64,000 nucleotides of DNA from Endotrypanum monterogeii (Eukaryota > Euglenozoa > Kinetoplastea > Trypanosomatida > Trypanosomatidae). The translations under genes and the position numbers were made by a program. Numbering within the stretch: position 1 is the stretch's first letter; every line of letters begins with the position of its first letter. The stretch spans positions 193,676 through 257,675 of the forward strand of contig CM007333.1 of NCBI GenBank assembly GCA_000333855.2, given 5' to 3'. Shown piece after piece: positions 19,709-29,192 of the stretch. Under the pieces are notes generated by a model. It searched no databases, was not told the origin of the DNA, and was given only the letters and a program-made list of their open reading frames with translations.

Positions 19709-22243
19709 TCATTCAGACGTATTGTAGGGGTTTACCTCCCATGTCACCCACTCAGTGCGTGACGTCGAGTTGGATGGATCTTCCGTATGCGGTGGTGGCC
19801 TCGATGGCTGCTGTAGCGCAAGCGCTTCGGTGTAGTGTGACGCCAGTGTACGCACCCGCTCGGCGACCGAGTGTGGCACGTCGCCGGTATCTTCCCAACT
19901 CTGTAAGGAGGACATTAGTAGGGTCTGTGAGGCCGCTGCTGCCGCTGCCGCTGCCGCCGCACTGTTTGGAAGAGATTCTTCACTGGATACCGGCGTACCG
20001 TTACTTGGTGTCTCCGACACACAGGTTTTCGGTGCGGCCGGCTTTGTCTTCTGCTCAGACGTGTCGCTCTCGGTGTCTCCCATCAGTTCATTGGCGAGGT
20101 CTTCGAAATCGATGTCGGCCCGCGCGGCGTCGTGCTCACTCCCGTCAGAGATGTTGTTATTCGAGGTGTGTTGCAGTGGGTGCGGCGAGGCCAGTTCCTG
20201 TGACACACCTTGCTCAAATTGTAGGTTGTCGTCGCTGCGCTGCATGCTCTGGTCGTATTCTTGCATCCATTGACTCAGACGCGCCTGCAGCATCGGATTG
20301 ATCATAGCGGAGAAGGCCTGCAGCATGGGGAACTGCTGTTGAGCCCCGCTGCTCTCCAGGAGCGTCCGCGTAATGTTCGTCATTGCGGGCTGAAAGACGC
20401 GGTCACCATCCTCGAACCACCGAGACGATCGACGGAGGACCATACCAACGTAGCGCACCACCAGGTTGCGCAGTTCACGACCCCACTCCACGCTGTCCAT
20501 CGAGGTGCGGCAGAGGTGCTGCATAATTGCGACGTAGAAGTGTTCGAGGTAGCGTTGGAACTCCTGTCGGAACACCCCCGCGCGGCGAGATGCCTCCTCG
20601 AATGTTCTCCCGGCACTCATCGCAACTGTTGCCTGCTGTCTCATTAGATTCTGGAGAACTGGCATGTTGTAGATACGCTCACTGAGCTCCCTCGCTTCAT
20701 GCTGAGCTACACGCACCATGGCGTCCATGGAGCTCCCCGTCCCGGAGAGTCGCCGTTGCATCTGCTCCTGCAGCAATGTGCGCAGGTTTGCGAGGACACT
20801 GTAGTTTCCTGCACTGAGCTGCATCAGCTGAGGCAATCCAAGGGTTATCAGTGTGGTGCTTATTGCTTCGTTTATCCACGGCGTCTGAGTATTGGTTTCC
20901 TGAGAGGCTGCCGTAGTGTTCTGCTGCTGCTGTTGCTGTTGTTCCTGCTGCTGTTGATGTTGTTCCTGCTGCTGTTGCTGTTGCTGTTGCTGTTGTTCCT
21001 GCTGCTGTTGCTGTTGCTGTTGTTCCTGCTGCTGTTGCTGCGGCTGCCGATAGCTGTTGCGATCCGTGGTATCCGCGCGCATCGTAACCCGCTCCATTGG
21101 GAGCTGTGTAGCGAGACGCCGCAGTCTATCCGGTATTGAATCTAATTCTTCTGGGGTGCAGTGCACATGGATATGCACAACCGACGACTGCTGCAGCGAG
21201 CTCTGGGGAATCGGCATGGGCGTCGAGGGGGTGCCCAGAACTACGCCCACGTGTGGTGGGGATGCCACCGCGGTAAAATTCATTGTAGACCACGGGACGG
21301 CGCCAGCGGCAGGCGTCGCAGATTCGTGTTGCCCCGTCCCTGCTGCACTCGCTGTCGTTGTCGTCTCCTCATGACCTGTGGTTTCTCCAGTCGATAGTCC
21401 CTGAGGTGCATTATCGCGTGTCACCGAGGTCTGCGGCTGCGCCTCTTGTTGCGCCATTGTCGTTGCTGTCGCGGTACTTGTATTTGTGCCACTCGGCGTT
21501 GGGTTTATTGGTGTTGTTGTGGTGCCAGGCGTCGCCCCAGTCGTGTTACCGGCAGTAGATGCGTTGGAGAAAGCGGAAGAGATGATCCACGGAAGCTGCG
21601 AGGCCAAGGCGTTGACAGTGGCAGCGACAGAAGAGGAGGCGTCCGCACCTGCTTCTACATTTACGCCAATGCCGCTAATGCCACCAGTGGCAGCGGTGCC
21701 GTCGCCCATCGGCGGGTTGGAGGAAACTCCGTAAGAAAATGTCATGTGAGGATTGTTGCCTGGCGTTGGAGGGGTCGCTGATGGCATCGACCAGCCGTGC
21801 TGCGAGGTCTGCTGCTGCTGAAAGGCGGCAGAGATCGAATTGGCGATCGTTGAGGCCAGCGGCTGCCAGGAGAAGCCGCCCTCGGGTCCCTGGTTATGGC
21901 CGGTGTTGCCTGCTGCCATGAAGGGGAGGTGCGGCATGGTGAAGTGCTGTTGCTGTTGGTTCGGTCCGGTACTGTGCCCCTCGCCTCCTCCGTTGTTGCC
22001 GTCGACTGGTGGACGGGGTTGCACCACGACGTGAACTGTGTTGCCTTCCTCCACACCGTAGCTGCTCACGGAATCTGAGTCTTGCATCAGGCGTCCGCGA
22101 TACAACAGGCGGATACTGTGCGTGGTGCTGCTGATGTCGAACATGGTGATGAGTCTGTGCCGCAGTTCCGCCACCGTGAGGTTGTCTTCGACGATTACAT
22201 CGTCACGGTTGTAGGGGGCGGCGCCTCGAATTTGGATGCGCAT
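19709..22243 (-). CDS. ubiquitin-like-domain protein, BAG6/ubiquilin-like, with polyglutamine tract
   Basis: 844 residues from the ATG at 22243. An N-terminal ubiquitin-like domain (residues 1-80: MRIQIRGAAP, LTVAELRHRL, IRLLYRGRLMQDSDSVSSYGV, NTVHVVVQPRPP) is followed by Gly/Thr/Asn/Ala-rich sequence, HIHVHCTPEELDSIPDRLRRLATQLP, and a polyglutamine region (nt 20921-21050, broken by Glu and His). A helical region (PWINEAISTTLITLGLPQL to QEYDQSM) and an acidic tail with an Ala10 run close the protein. A UBL followed by a VHIHV-type segment recalls BAG6 (Scythe), a chaperone for tail-anchored and defective proteins; ubiquilin is an alternative, but no UBA domain is seen at the C terminus. The upstream open frame starts with TTG, and the likely splice AG lies directly before this ATG. 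Confidence 0.75.
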   Translation of the reverse strand: MRIQIRGAAPYNRDDVIVEDNLTVAELRHRLITMFDISSTTHSIRLLYRGRLMQDSDSVSSYGVEEGNTVHVVVQPRPPVDGNNGGGEGHSTGPNQQQQHFTMPHLPFMAAGNTGHNQGPEGGFSWQPLASTIANSISAAFQQQQTSQHGWSMPSATPPTPGNNPHMTFSYGVSSNPPMGDGTAATGGISGIGVNVEAGADASSSVAATVNALASQLPWIISSAFSNASTAGNTTGATPGTTTTPINPTPSGTNTSTATATTMAQQEAQPQTSVTRDNAPQGLSTGETTGHEETTTTASAAGTGQHESATPAAGAVPWSTMNFTAVASPPHVGVVLGTPSTPMPIPQSSLQQSSVVHIHVHCTPEELDSIPDRLRRLATQLPMERVTMRADTTDRNSYRQPQQQQQEQQQQQQQQEQQQQQQQQQQEQHQQQQEQQQQQQQNTTAASQETNTQTPWINEAISTTLITLGLPQLMQLSAGNYSVLANLRTLLQEQMQRRLSGTGSSMDAMVRVAQHEARELSERIYNMPVLQNLMRQQATVAMSAGRTFEEASRRAGVFRQEFQRYLEHFYVAIMQHLCRTSMDSVEWGRELRNLVVRYVGMVLRRSSRWFEDGDRVFQPAMTNITRTLLESSGAQQQFPMLQAFSAMINPMLQARLSQWMQEYDQSMQRSDDNLQFEQGVSQELASPHPLQHTSNNNISDGSEHDAARADIDFEDLANELMGDTESDTSEQKTKPAAPKTCVSETPSNGTPVSSEESLPNSAAAAAAAAAASQTLLMSSLQSWEDTGDVPHSVAERVRTLASHYTEALALQQPSRPPPHTEDPSNSTSRTEWVTWEVNPYNTSE

Positions 22244-22306
22244 CTGCGTGTAAGGGGATAAGTGGTGGGTCCAAAAGAAAAGAAACAAACAAAAAAAAAG
22301 AAGAGG
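22244..22306 (-). promoter_or_regulatory. trans-splice acceptor abutting the UBL-protein start codon
   Basis: On the minus strand a long pyrimidine tract (about 22269-22306, mostly T with C) is followed by no AG until the one at 22245-22244, immediately before the ATG at 22243. If used, the mature mRNA would have essentially no 5' UTR beyond the spliced leader. Confidence 0.6.
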
Positions 22307-23568
22307 GGCACGCAAGAGGTCCCGGCACGTAAGTGGCAATTGCTCAACGAGCTGGGGTCGAGGTGGACGAGACTGATGGCGGGGTGTTTGTGCTTGGATA
22401 TATGTGTTGTGCGCGTAGGGTTAATATTTCGCTTACACACCTCGCTACCCGCACCCTCTTTTTTTCTTCTTCTTTGAAAATATGTTTATCAGATGTATGC
22501 CGGTGCGAATACTACTCTGCGAAGGCGCGTGTACTTGTGAGGGAGGGTGAGGTAACCCCTGTGCTGGGATGATCACACAGAAGACACACACACACACACA
22601 CACACACAGAATTAAAGGGAGTGGATTGTGGGGAAGTAGAGGGTAACCACGCGAGTGACCACCACCACAGTAAAACCAAAAAAAAAAACAAATGAAAATA
22701 TATATATTTTCGCGGGCGAGGGGGGGGGGAGAAGGGGTTAGTGGGTAAGCGTGAATGCTTGTGTACGTTGTATGTTTAGAGTGCTTGGGAGGCCTGACGG
22801 GCTAGCAGGGAGATGGGGGGGGGGAGGGGATAATGCGTACGATAAGAAACATGCCCGCGGTGCGGAGCAGTGCGTGGGTGGGTGCGGGAGAGGGGAAGGA
22901 AACACGACTAGAGGGAGAAAGCACAGGAAATACAGACCACTGCGGTTGCAGACTTATATTCAATGGTTTGTGTGTTGGTGGGGTTTCCCTCCCACCCTCC
23001 TCGGTCCTGCATCCCTTTTTCTTGTGGAGAGTTCATTCCAAACCGGCGAAGAAAGAGTACTCGGAGGCGGCGGTGGGTTCGGGGTGGGGTGGTGGGGGCA
23101 TGCTTGCACGCTGGCGCTGCACCAACGTCACCAAAGCATTTTGAAGTCTACAGGGGTATGTTTTGATGCTTGAGCGTTGCAAAAAAAAAAAAAAAAAACT
23201 GAGGAGCAAAGCGGGAATACACACCCTCGTTTTGAGTTGCGGATGCCGGTGCAGTTCACCAGAGGGAGGTGTGTGTGTGTGTGGGGGGGGGGGAGATTTT
23301 AGAGACACAAGGTGCACCGAGAGCCCCTTGATCCTGCTAAATATATCGCGACACACACACTCCTTCAGTTTACCTTTTTATTGATTATTCTAACGCGAGC
23401 CTCGAGCCGTGTCCTCAGGGATGCGCGCAGGCAGGAGGGCGGTGATCGGGAATATCAGTTGCTCCATCCCCTTTGTACAGAGACTTGAACGTTGTCTCTT
23501 TACCTTACCCTGACACGCTTGTGCCATTGAGAACCTTACGTTCTCGTTAATATGAAGCGATTCGGGAA
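22307..23568. other. intergenic region
   Basis: It contains a CA tract (22584-22608), an A/C-rich poly(A) near 22677, G-runs near 22720 and 22816, a 17-A run at about 23180 and a GT/G-run near 23270-23295. No gene is seen. The region after the anoctamin stop (23568 downward) was checked in all minus frames for further membrane segments; none is evident. Confidence 0.65.
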
Positions 23569-26499
23569 CTACGGCTCTACCTGGCGATACCGAAGAGCTA
23601 GAAGGTATGTGTTCGTCATGACAGCGACTACGGGGAAGCAACGCATCAGAATGCACCACGTCAGGTTTTGCTGTACCCCAAGTCTCGGAACCGGTCGGCG
23701 CATGACGTAGCACATTTTGAAGAGGTTGGAGCGAACAACCGTGATGTTCGATAGCAGCGCCACGAGAGACGCGACTGGATAGGCGGCAGAGAAGAAAAGT
23801 ATGTACCCAAACTGAATCAAAGTATCGATGAAGTCCATGTAGATTTCGGACGGGTCCAGCATCTCATCCATCTCGTTCCGCAGTAAGTCCCAGTTGCCCC
23901 CCTGCGCGCCGATTGGGACGCTCTGGGTGAACAGCGATGTGGGCCACCGTGACAACGACGCACCGTCGCCACCCCTGCTGCGGCGAAGAAGGTAGTGGGC
24001 GACTCGGTAACGATGCGTTATGAGAAACGGTATGACTGTGTCGCTCATCGTTTGGCTCAGCACTCTGACGCAGAAAATCGACTGCAGATTTGATGACAGC
24101 TCCGACATGCTGCGCCGGCCGAAGAGGATGAAGAATAATTTTGTGTATGCGTTGACGAACTCGAAGACGGCCCGCTTGAGCGTCAGCGCACGTATGTGCT
24201 CACCGCAGTAGCGGTGGTTCTCCACACATGTCAGGTATTTGGCCAGTTTTGCGAAGGTGTGGCTTAGTACAGAAATGCACACCGAGTACCCGAGTCGTGG
24301 GAGCACGGCCAATCTGGGATGCACCGTCTTATCCAGCGGGCCTCCGTCTACTGCGAGGCGCTGCAGACATGGTATCGCTAAGCGACTGGCTGGGTCGCTG
24401 ACCATCCCGTCGAGGTTAAGCGAGCACACCATCAGACCCAGAGTACCGCTCAGGAAGACCGCAACAGTGCCCCACGAAAGCGGCTGCGTAGTAAATGCTC
24501 CATACCACCCCGGGTGTGCCCTGTGTAGGTTACCTCGCGGGCGGTGTGCTTCTGGCGTGTCGTGAAGACTGTGTTGAGGTTCATCCTTTTTTCCCTGGTG
24601 AAACAAGTAGTACCTCATACAGAGCATGTGGCTACGCCGCTCCCACATCTTGATGCACAGTAAGCTGCCTAGGATCATCGAAGTACTGAATAGTGGCAGA
24701 AGCGCCAGGTCGAGGTAGTGCTGTACGGTGCAGCGAACCTCCATTGTGAGTGAGAGGGCAGGAGCATGCGCTTGTGCGCTGCGTGCAGGTTGCACATCCT
24801 TGACGAACCGCGTTGCCACGGTGGTATGGGGTGCCAGCCGCAGGGAGCTCAGGATGGAAGCTAGCACTCCTAACAAGCTTGCACCCAACAGCCACCGTGC
24901 GTAGTGGTTCATCCACGCAAAGTAGATTATGACCTCCTCGCCCAAGTAGCTCGCGACCGCCTCCTCGGAGATGGTGAAGAGATCCATCAGTGTGCGGGTT
25001 GACCAGGCGGAGCACCACAGCGCTTCGCGAATAGCGTCGACATGTACAGGAAAGAGTGTGATCGTGCTCACGGCGGCAGGGATGGCGGGGTTGGCGCCAC
25101 CGTGCAGGAGGTCGTTAAGCACGCAGTGCAGAAGCTGTTGCTGGTGTGCGTCTGTCCACTTTGCCGCCTCCCTCGAGAACTGTGGGTCGCTGGCGGGAGA
25201 GAGGAGACGCTGCCGCCGCCGCGCGTGCGCCTCAAAGAAGTGGTCGGATAGGCTGGCGTGCACTGTAACGTGAATAGATACCCTGTGCAAGGCTAGTGGG
25301 ACCAGCTCTACACGGAAGCACCGCGGCGCCCAGAACCGCGCTGGGGTTACTGGCAGGCCTGACTCAGCTCCTGCAGCTATAAACTCTGTCTGCTGCTCCA
25401 TAGCTTTCTTGTTTGCGCGGCTTCTGTGAACTGAGAGGGAGTTCAGCGTCATTGCACACCCCGAGAGAGAGGTGCTCATCACCGATTCTGCACCACACCG
25501 GCCGGCCATGGGCACTAGCACTCGCTCCGATACAAGTGCTCGCAGCACAGCGATGAGATTTTCTTCGATGTCCACCTCGGATGCCAGTTCGATACAGTGC
25601 TGACACGAAGGAGATGCAATGCCGGGGGCGGCTGGAATGATGGGCACGTCTTTTATATTGGCCTCGGAAAGTCTGCGCCGCAACCGCGACACCATGTATG
25701 CCATTTCGGCTCGCTGCAGTGCGATGGTCTTGTCTGTCACCGCCGCGATCAATGCAACAGTACTTGACAGCAGTTTATTTTTTTCATCTGCGCTGCGCTG
25801 CGCCGGAGTCAGCACACCAAGCTCCTCATGAAGGTTCTGCACAAGGCGTTCGTAGTCGTGAGACTTGTTCCATTTCTGCTCCGCCGCTCGTTGTCGAGCT
25901 GCGATGGCTACGTAGTTCGGCTGCCCGAGTTGTTGCCGTGCGTCGGCCGTGGCTGATTCAAGCTCCTTCTCGCTGACCCCCTGCCGAGTTGCTGCGGACT
26001 CTCGGTCGGCGTCGAGTAGAGGTCTCTCTGAGCCACTCTGCGCCCCCAAACGAGGCCCACGATCTTGCAGTAGCAGCAGCAGCGCTTCATTTCTCCCCGA
26101 GGGCGGATAGGTCACAATTGCTACCTTGGACGGCCGAGCAGTGACGGAGTAGGGCAAGTCACTTGAAGCTGTCTTCTTTGTTGGCTCTTTTCGCTTGCAC
26201 GGCTGCTTCTGATGCTGAGAAGACGCATTTGTTGAGGAGTTCGTCGACGGAAGCGGGGATCTGCGCTGATTGAGAGCGTATTTTCTTGATTTGTGTTGGG
26301 GCCTCTGGGGAATATCAACGTCAGCCAAGGCTCCGTCTGCACGATGTGCGCGTACACTGAGTGCGCCAGTGCTTGGAGAAACTCTGGATGGTTGGATGAC
26401 AGAGTGCGATGCGGTGGACGCTGTTGATGCTGCAGAAGTAGAGATGAACTTGACCGTTTTCGGTCCTGACACCAGTGTCCTTGGCTGCACTGTCGTCAT
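23569..26499 (-). CDS. anoctamin / TMEM16-family membrane protein
   Basis: 976 residues from the ATG at 26499. About 520 residues of cytosolic, mostly charged sequence precede the membrane part. Family hallmarks then appear in order: YLGEEVIIYFAWMNHYARWLL (first TM, as in FGEKIxLYFAWLGFY), KLAKYLTCVENHR (family WENHRT), LKRAVFEFVNAYTKLFFILFG, DFIDTLIQFGYILFFSAAYPVASL (TM7) and LLSNITVVRSNLFKMCYVMRRPV (TM8). The protein ends in one more hydrophobic helix. Anoctamins are calcium-activated chloride channels or lipid scramblases; trypanosomatid members are uncharacterised, so activity is inference. TM7 keeps acidic positions (Asp for Glu), but TM8 has Val and Asn where the acidic calcium ligands should be. 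The final extracellular loop and TM10 appear to be missing. The 56 extra upstream codons contain microsatellite-like and Cys/Val/Tyr-rich sequence and are not coding. Confidence 0.88.
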   Translation of the reverse strand: MTTVQPRTLVSGPKTVKFISTSAASTASTASHSVIQPSRVSPSTGALSVRAHRADGALADVDIPQRPQHKSRKYALNQRRSPLPSTNSSTNASSQHQKQPCKRKEPTKKTASSDLPYSVTARPSKVAIVTYPPSGRNEALLLLLQDRGPRLGAQSGSERPLLDADRESAATRQGVSEKELESATADARQQLGQPNYVAIAARQRAAEQKWNKSHDYERLVQNLHEELGVLTPAQRSADEKNKLLSSTVALIAAVTDKTIALQRAEMAYMVSRLRRRLSEANIKDVPIIPAAPGIASPSCQHCIELASEVDIEENLIAVLRALVSERVLVPMAGRCGAESVMSTSLSGCAMTLNSLSVHRSRANKKAMEQQTEFIAAGAESGLPVTPARFWAPRCFRVELVPLALHRVSIHVTVHASLSDHFFEAHARRRQRLLSPASDPQFSREAAKWTDAHQQQLLHCVLNDLLHGGANPAIPAAVSTITLFPVHVDAIREALWCSAWSTRTLMDLFTISEEAVASYLGEEVIIYFAWMNHYARWLLGASLLGVLASILSSLRLAPHTTVATRFVKDVQPARSAQAHAPALSLTMEVRCTVQHYLDLALLPLFSTSMILGSLLCIKMWERRSHMLCMRYYLFHQGKKDEPQHSLHDTPEAHRPRGNLHRAHPGWYGAFTTQPLSWGTVAVFLSGTLGLMVCSLNLDGMVSDPASRLAIPCLQRLAVDGGPLDKTVHPRLAVLPRLGYSVCISVLSHTFAKLAKYLTCVENHRYCGEHIRALTLKRAVFEFVNAYTKLFFILFGRRSMSELSSNLQSIFCVRVLSQTMSDTVIPFLITHRYRVAHYLLRRSRGGDGASLSRWPTSLFTQSVPIGAQGGNWDLLRNEMDEMLDPSEIYMDFIDTLIQFGYILFFSAAYPVASLVALLSNITVVRSNLFKMCYVMRRPVPRLGVQQNLTWCILMRCFPVVAVMTNTYLLALRYRQVEP

Positions 26500-27666
26500 T
26501 TTCGGAACAGAGGGCAAGCAAGCAGTGAGAAAGAATATTCTGTGAGCGCCGTGTCTGTGATGCGTGGACAGGTGGTGGGAGGGAATTCGGATGATGATGT
26601 ATGAAACATACACACTCACATACACTTGTATGCACACAGACCCTCCCTCGCACCCACACGCACACACACCAACACACTGCGGTTGCCGGAGGTATGAATT
26701 TTTTTTTCCACAACTGTGGCTGACTGACGGCTCAATACAAGTAAAAGAATAGAGAGAAGGGGGGGAGGGGGAGGCTGCAGAAGACCATCGCTTCCGCTTA
26801 TCTGCTCACATACATATAGGTAGACCTATACACATAAGTATTTATTAAGCATGCACGAAGGGGCGCGATGGCGTGTACGTGGTGTCAACAAGAGGAGGGG
26901 GAGGGTACACCCACTCACCCACCCACACACACACACCTGCACAAAGATAGTCAAAAGAATAAAAAAAATAACTGAATATATAGCAAGATAGGAATAATGT
27001 GACCCAGACACATCAGGGGAGGTTGTTTTGCGCGTGTGTATGTATAAAGCAGTGAGGCTGTTGTTGAGTACATAATGGGCACATGGCAACTCCCCCCCCC
27101 CCTTGTCCATGGGGGTGGTGGTGAGGAAAAAAAAATGAAGGGACAGAGTGGGATTTGAGGAGGGGCGAGTTCAGCTTCAGCATTCGCTGTACGATGCGCT
27201 GCTTTACCAAAGGTTTCTTCCCCCTCGCCCCGAGAAGCGTTTACGCGAGGATGAGGACATTTCTGGCGCAGATATGCCTTCACAGCGTGAAACTAGGCGC
27301 TCAGGGTGATGCGTGCACACACGCATACCGGGTTTCGCGTTCTCGGGGAACCTATGCAGCCACGGTGGTTATGGTGATACGGCGCAACGACACAACGAGG
27401 GCTCGTGTGCGTGCGTGCGTGATGATGATGATGATGTCTTCCTTTCTGGAACGACATGCATTTCGGCGTGTTTGTGTGCAAAGGGAAAAAGTCTCAGAGG
27501 AGAAAAATATGATAAAATATGTGCGGTAGGTGAAGGAAGCCGAAGACGTATCCTCCACTCACCCCTAAGCGGATCAACGCGTTCATACATTCCAGGATAC
27601 AGTAGAGGACGCACATGAGAGCGGAGGGGGCGGGGGGGGGGAGGGGAGGCAGAGAGTTGCTGCTGT
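26500..27666. other. intergenic region
   Basis: It holds a (CA)-rich stretch 26615-26680, a T9 run near 26699, a G-rich stretch near 26760, CA runs near 26920, a C11 run near 27092 and an ATG-repeat (GATGAT)n at 27420-27437. Short open frames are repeat-derived. No gene is seen. Confidence 0.65.
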
Positions 27667-28548
27667 TCAGTCCAAGTCAAAGTCATATTTGATTTTTGCA
27701 GCGAACGTGTAGATTTCTTCTATTTTGGCTGCCACCTCATCGTTCATCCAATCCAGTTCACGCAGTAGCGCCTCCGCCTCCTTCACCATCATCTCTCCCA
27801 GGTTCAGCTGGGCCATCATGATCAAACTACCAAAGTCGATGGCATAGCGGATACGGCGCTCCCCGCTGCTGAGTCGGTGTATGATGTACTGCAGCTGCAG
27901 TGACGGACGCAACTGCTTGAACTCTCTCAATGGTGCTTCCTCATCTTCCGGCCAGTTGGGGAACAGCTGCGCGTGCGACTGTCCCGCCATACGCTTTCGG
28001 AAGTCCCCCTCCTCCTCCTCTGACTGGAAAGCCTCCTCAAAACGAGTGTGCATCCCTCTTTCGTAGTGCCAGCGGCCAAAGAAGGACTTTTCCCACTGCT
28101 GGCTTACTTGGCGGCGCTGCTGCGCTGTGGCGGAGCCCTTGCCATACACACGCGCCTTCCCGTCACTCTGCTGAGGGGATTCCGTGAAGGGCGAGGACGA
28201 GTGATCGCAGTCAGATTTGCGGCTGTCCGTGTCCCTGCACCTCTTTTCTTCATCCGTGTTGGTGCCGGCGTGCCCCTGGGGTGCCGCAGACCCTTTCTCA
28301 TAGAAGGAATGTCGGTGAAATATACGCTGCTGTCTTTGGAATTGGTCGTAACCATCTCGTGCGGGGTCCCTGGACGTCCCTGAGGAAGAAGAGGTAGTAG
28401 TGCTGCTGCAGTGGCGTACCAATGTCACTGATGCTCGTTGTACAACGGCACCAGCTGAGCTCCCTCGACACACTGCCGTCGTTTTAACAGCCGTGGCGAC
28501 GGCGATAGGAAAAGGTTTCAGCCCGCGACGGGCCAATATCACACGCAT
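27667..28548 (-). CDS. conserved hypothetical protein, predicted mitochondrial
   Basis: 293 residues from the ATG at 28548. The N terminus (MRVILARRGLKPFPIAVATA) is basic, hydroxylated and free of acidic residues for about 45 positions, typical of a mitochondrial targeting peptide. The middle is Ser/Gln/Arg-rich and charged. The C-terminal half (from about residue 175, QWEKSFFGRWHYERGMHTRFEEAF) is non-repetitive and looks conserved: LFPNWPEDEEAPLREF, LRPSLQLQYIIHRLSSGERRIRYAIDFG, then an acidic amphipathic helical tail ending KYDFDLD. No known family recognised; a mitoribosome or respiratory-chain accessory role would be a guess. The upstream open frame begins at a non-conserved Pro-rich stretch next to (CA)n and is rejected. 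Confidence 0.7.
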   Translation of the reverse strand: MRVILARRGLKPFPIAVATAVKTTAVCRGSSAGAVVQRASVTLVRHCSSTTTSSSSGTSRDPARDGYDQFQRQQRIFHRHSFYEKGSAAPQGHAGTNTDEEKRCRDTDSRKSDCDHSSSPFTESPQQSDGKARVYGKGSATAQQRRQVSQQWEKSFFGRWHYERGMHTRFEEAFQSEEEEGDFRKRMAGQSHAQLFPNWPEDEEAPLREFKQLRPSLQLQYIIHRLSSGERRIRYAIDFGSLIMMAQLNLGEMMVKEAEALLRELDWMNDEVAAKIEEIYTFAAKIKYDFDLD

Positions 28549-28752
28549 AGCGAGTTTTGTTTGAAGACTACAGGGCGGGCGGGCGGGCGGGGGAGGCGGG
28601 GAGAAAGGGGGGGGTGTAGGGATGGAGACTATGTGTGTGTGTGTCTGTATAGAGATCACTTGATCACGTTCCTGCAGTCATGCGCACCTTAGGTTGTACT
28701 GAGGGCCACTGCATGGCAGCTCAACGGAGACAGTGCGAGAGCACACGCTCCT

Positions 28753-28796
<44 letters not shown>

Positions 28797-29192
28797 ACAT
28801 ATGTGCTTGTGTGTGTAGTGGAAGAGAGCCTCACATTAGTTTGGAGATCAGAATCGTCAAGGACGGAGCAGTTCGACTTCACGCCTCCTGCGTTACTACC
28901 GCCATATTCCACATTGCACTACGACTACCCCCCCCCCACACACACACAGACAAATACAAGCAGATGCACCCATGAGGAGGCAAGTAGTCCATAACATAGG
29001 GAGTTGATAAATAAAGCCGAGGGGGTTATAGGGGGGGGGGTCATGCCTTGAGCAAAGATGGAAGAAAACGGAAGTAAAGAAAAAAAAAGGGACAGGTGGG
29101 GGGGGGGAGGTAGACCCAGCGAGTAGGTGCTCATCCCATGCCCAGGACCGTTTGTCCCCCCATTTGTAATTGCTGTTGCTGGGTCTGGGCAT
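28549..29192. other. intergenic region
   Basis: GGC/GGGC repeats at 28573-28595, a G7 run, a long CA tract (28756-28794), a C9 run near 28929 and G-runs near 29030 and 29100. No gene is seen. Confidence 0.7.
28756..28794. repeat. (CA)n microsatellite
   Basis: Uninterrupted CA dinucleotides over 39 bases. Confidence 0.97.

Noticed and set aside
22244..22339. N-terminal extension of the UBL protein, with hydrophobic segment like a signal peptide
   Set aside because: The frame begins with TTG, and the Phe/Leu run is the translated pyrimidine tract of the splice acceptor.
26500..26667. Extra 56 codons before the anoctamin ATG
   Set aside because: Cys/Val/Tyr-rich translation of CA/GT-type sequence; the ATG at 26499 starts ordinary sequence.
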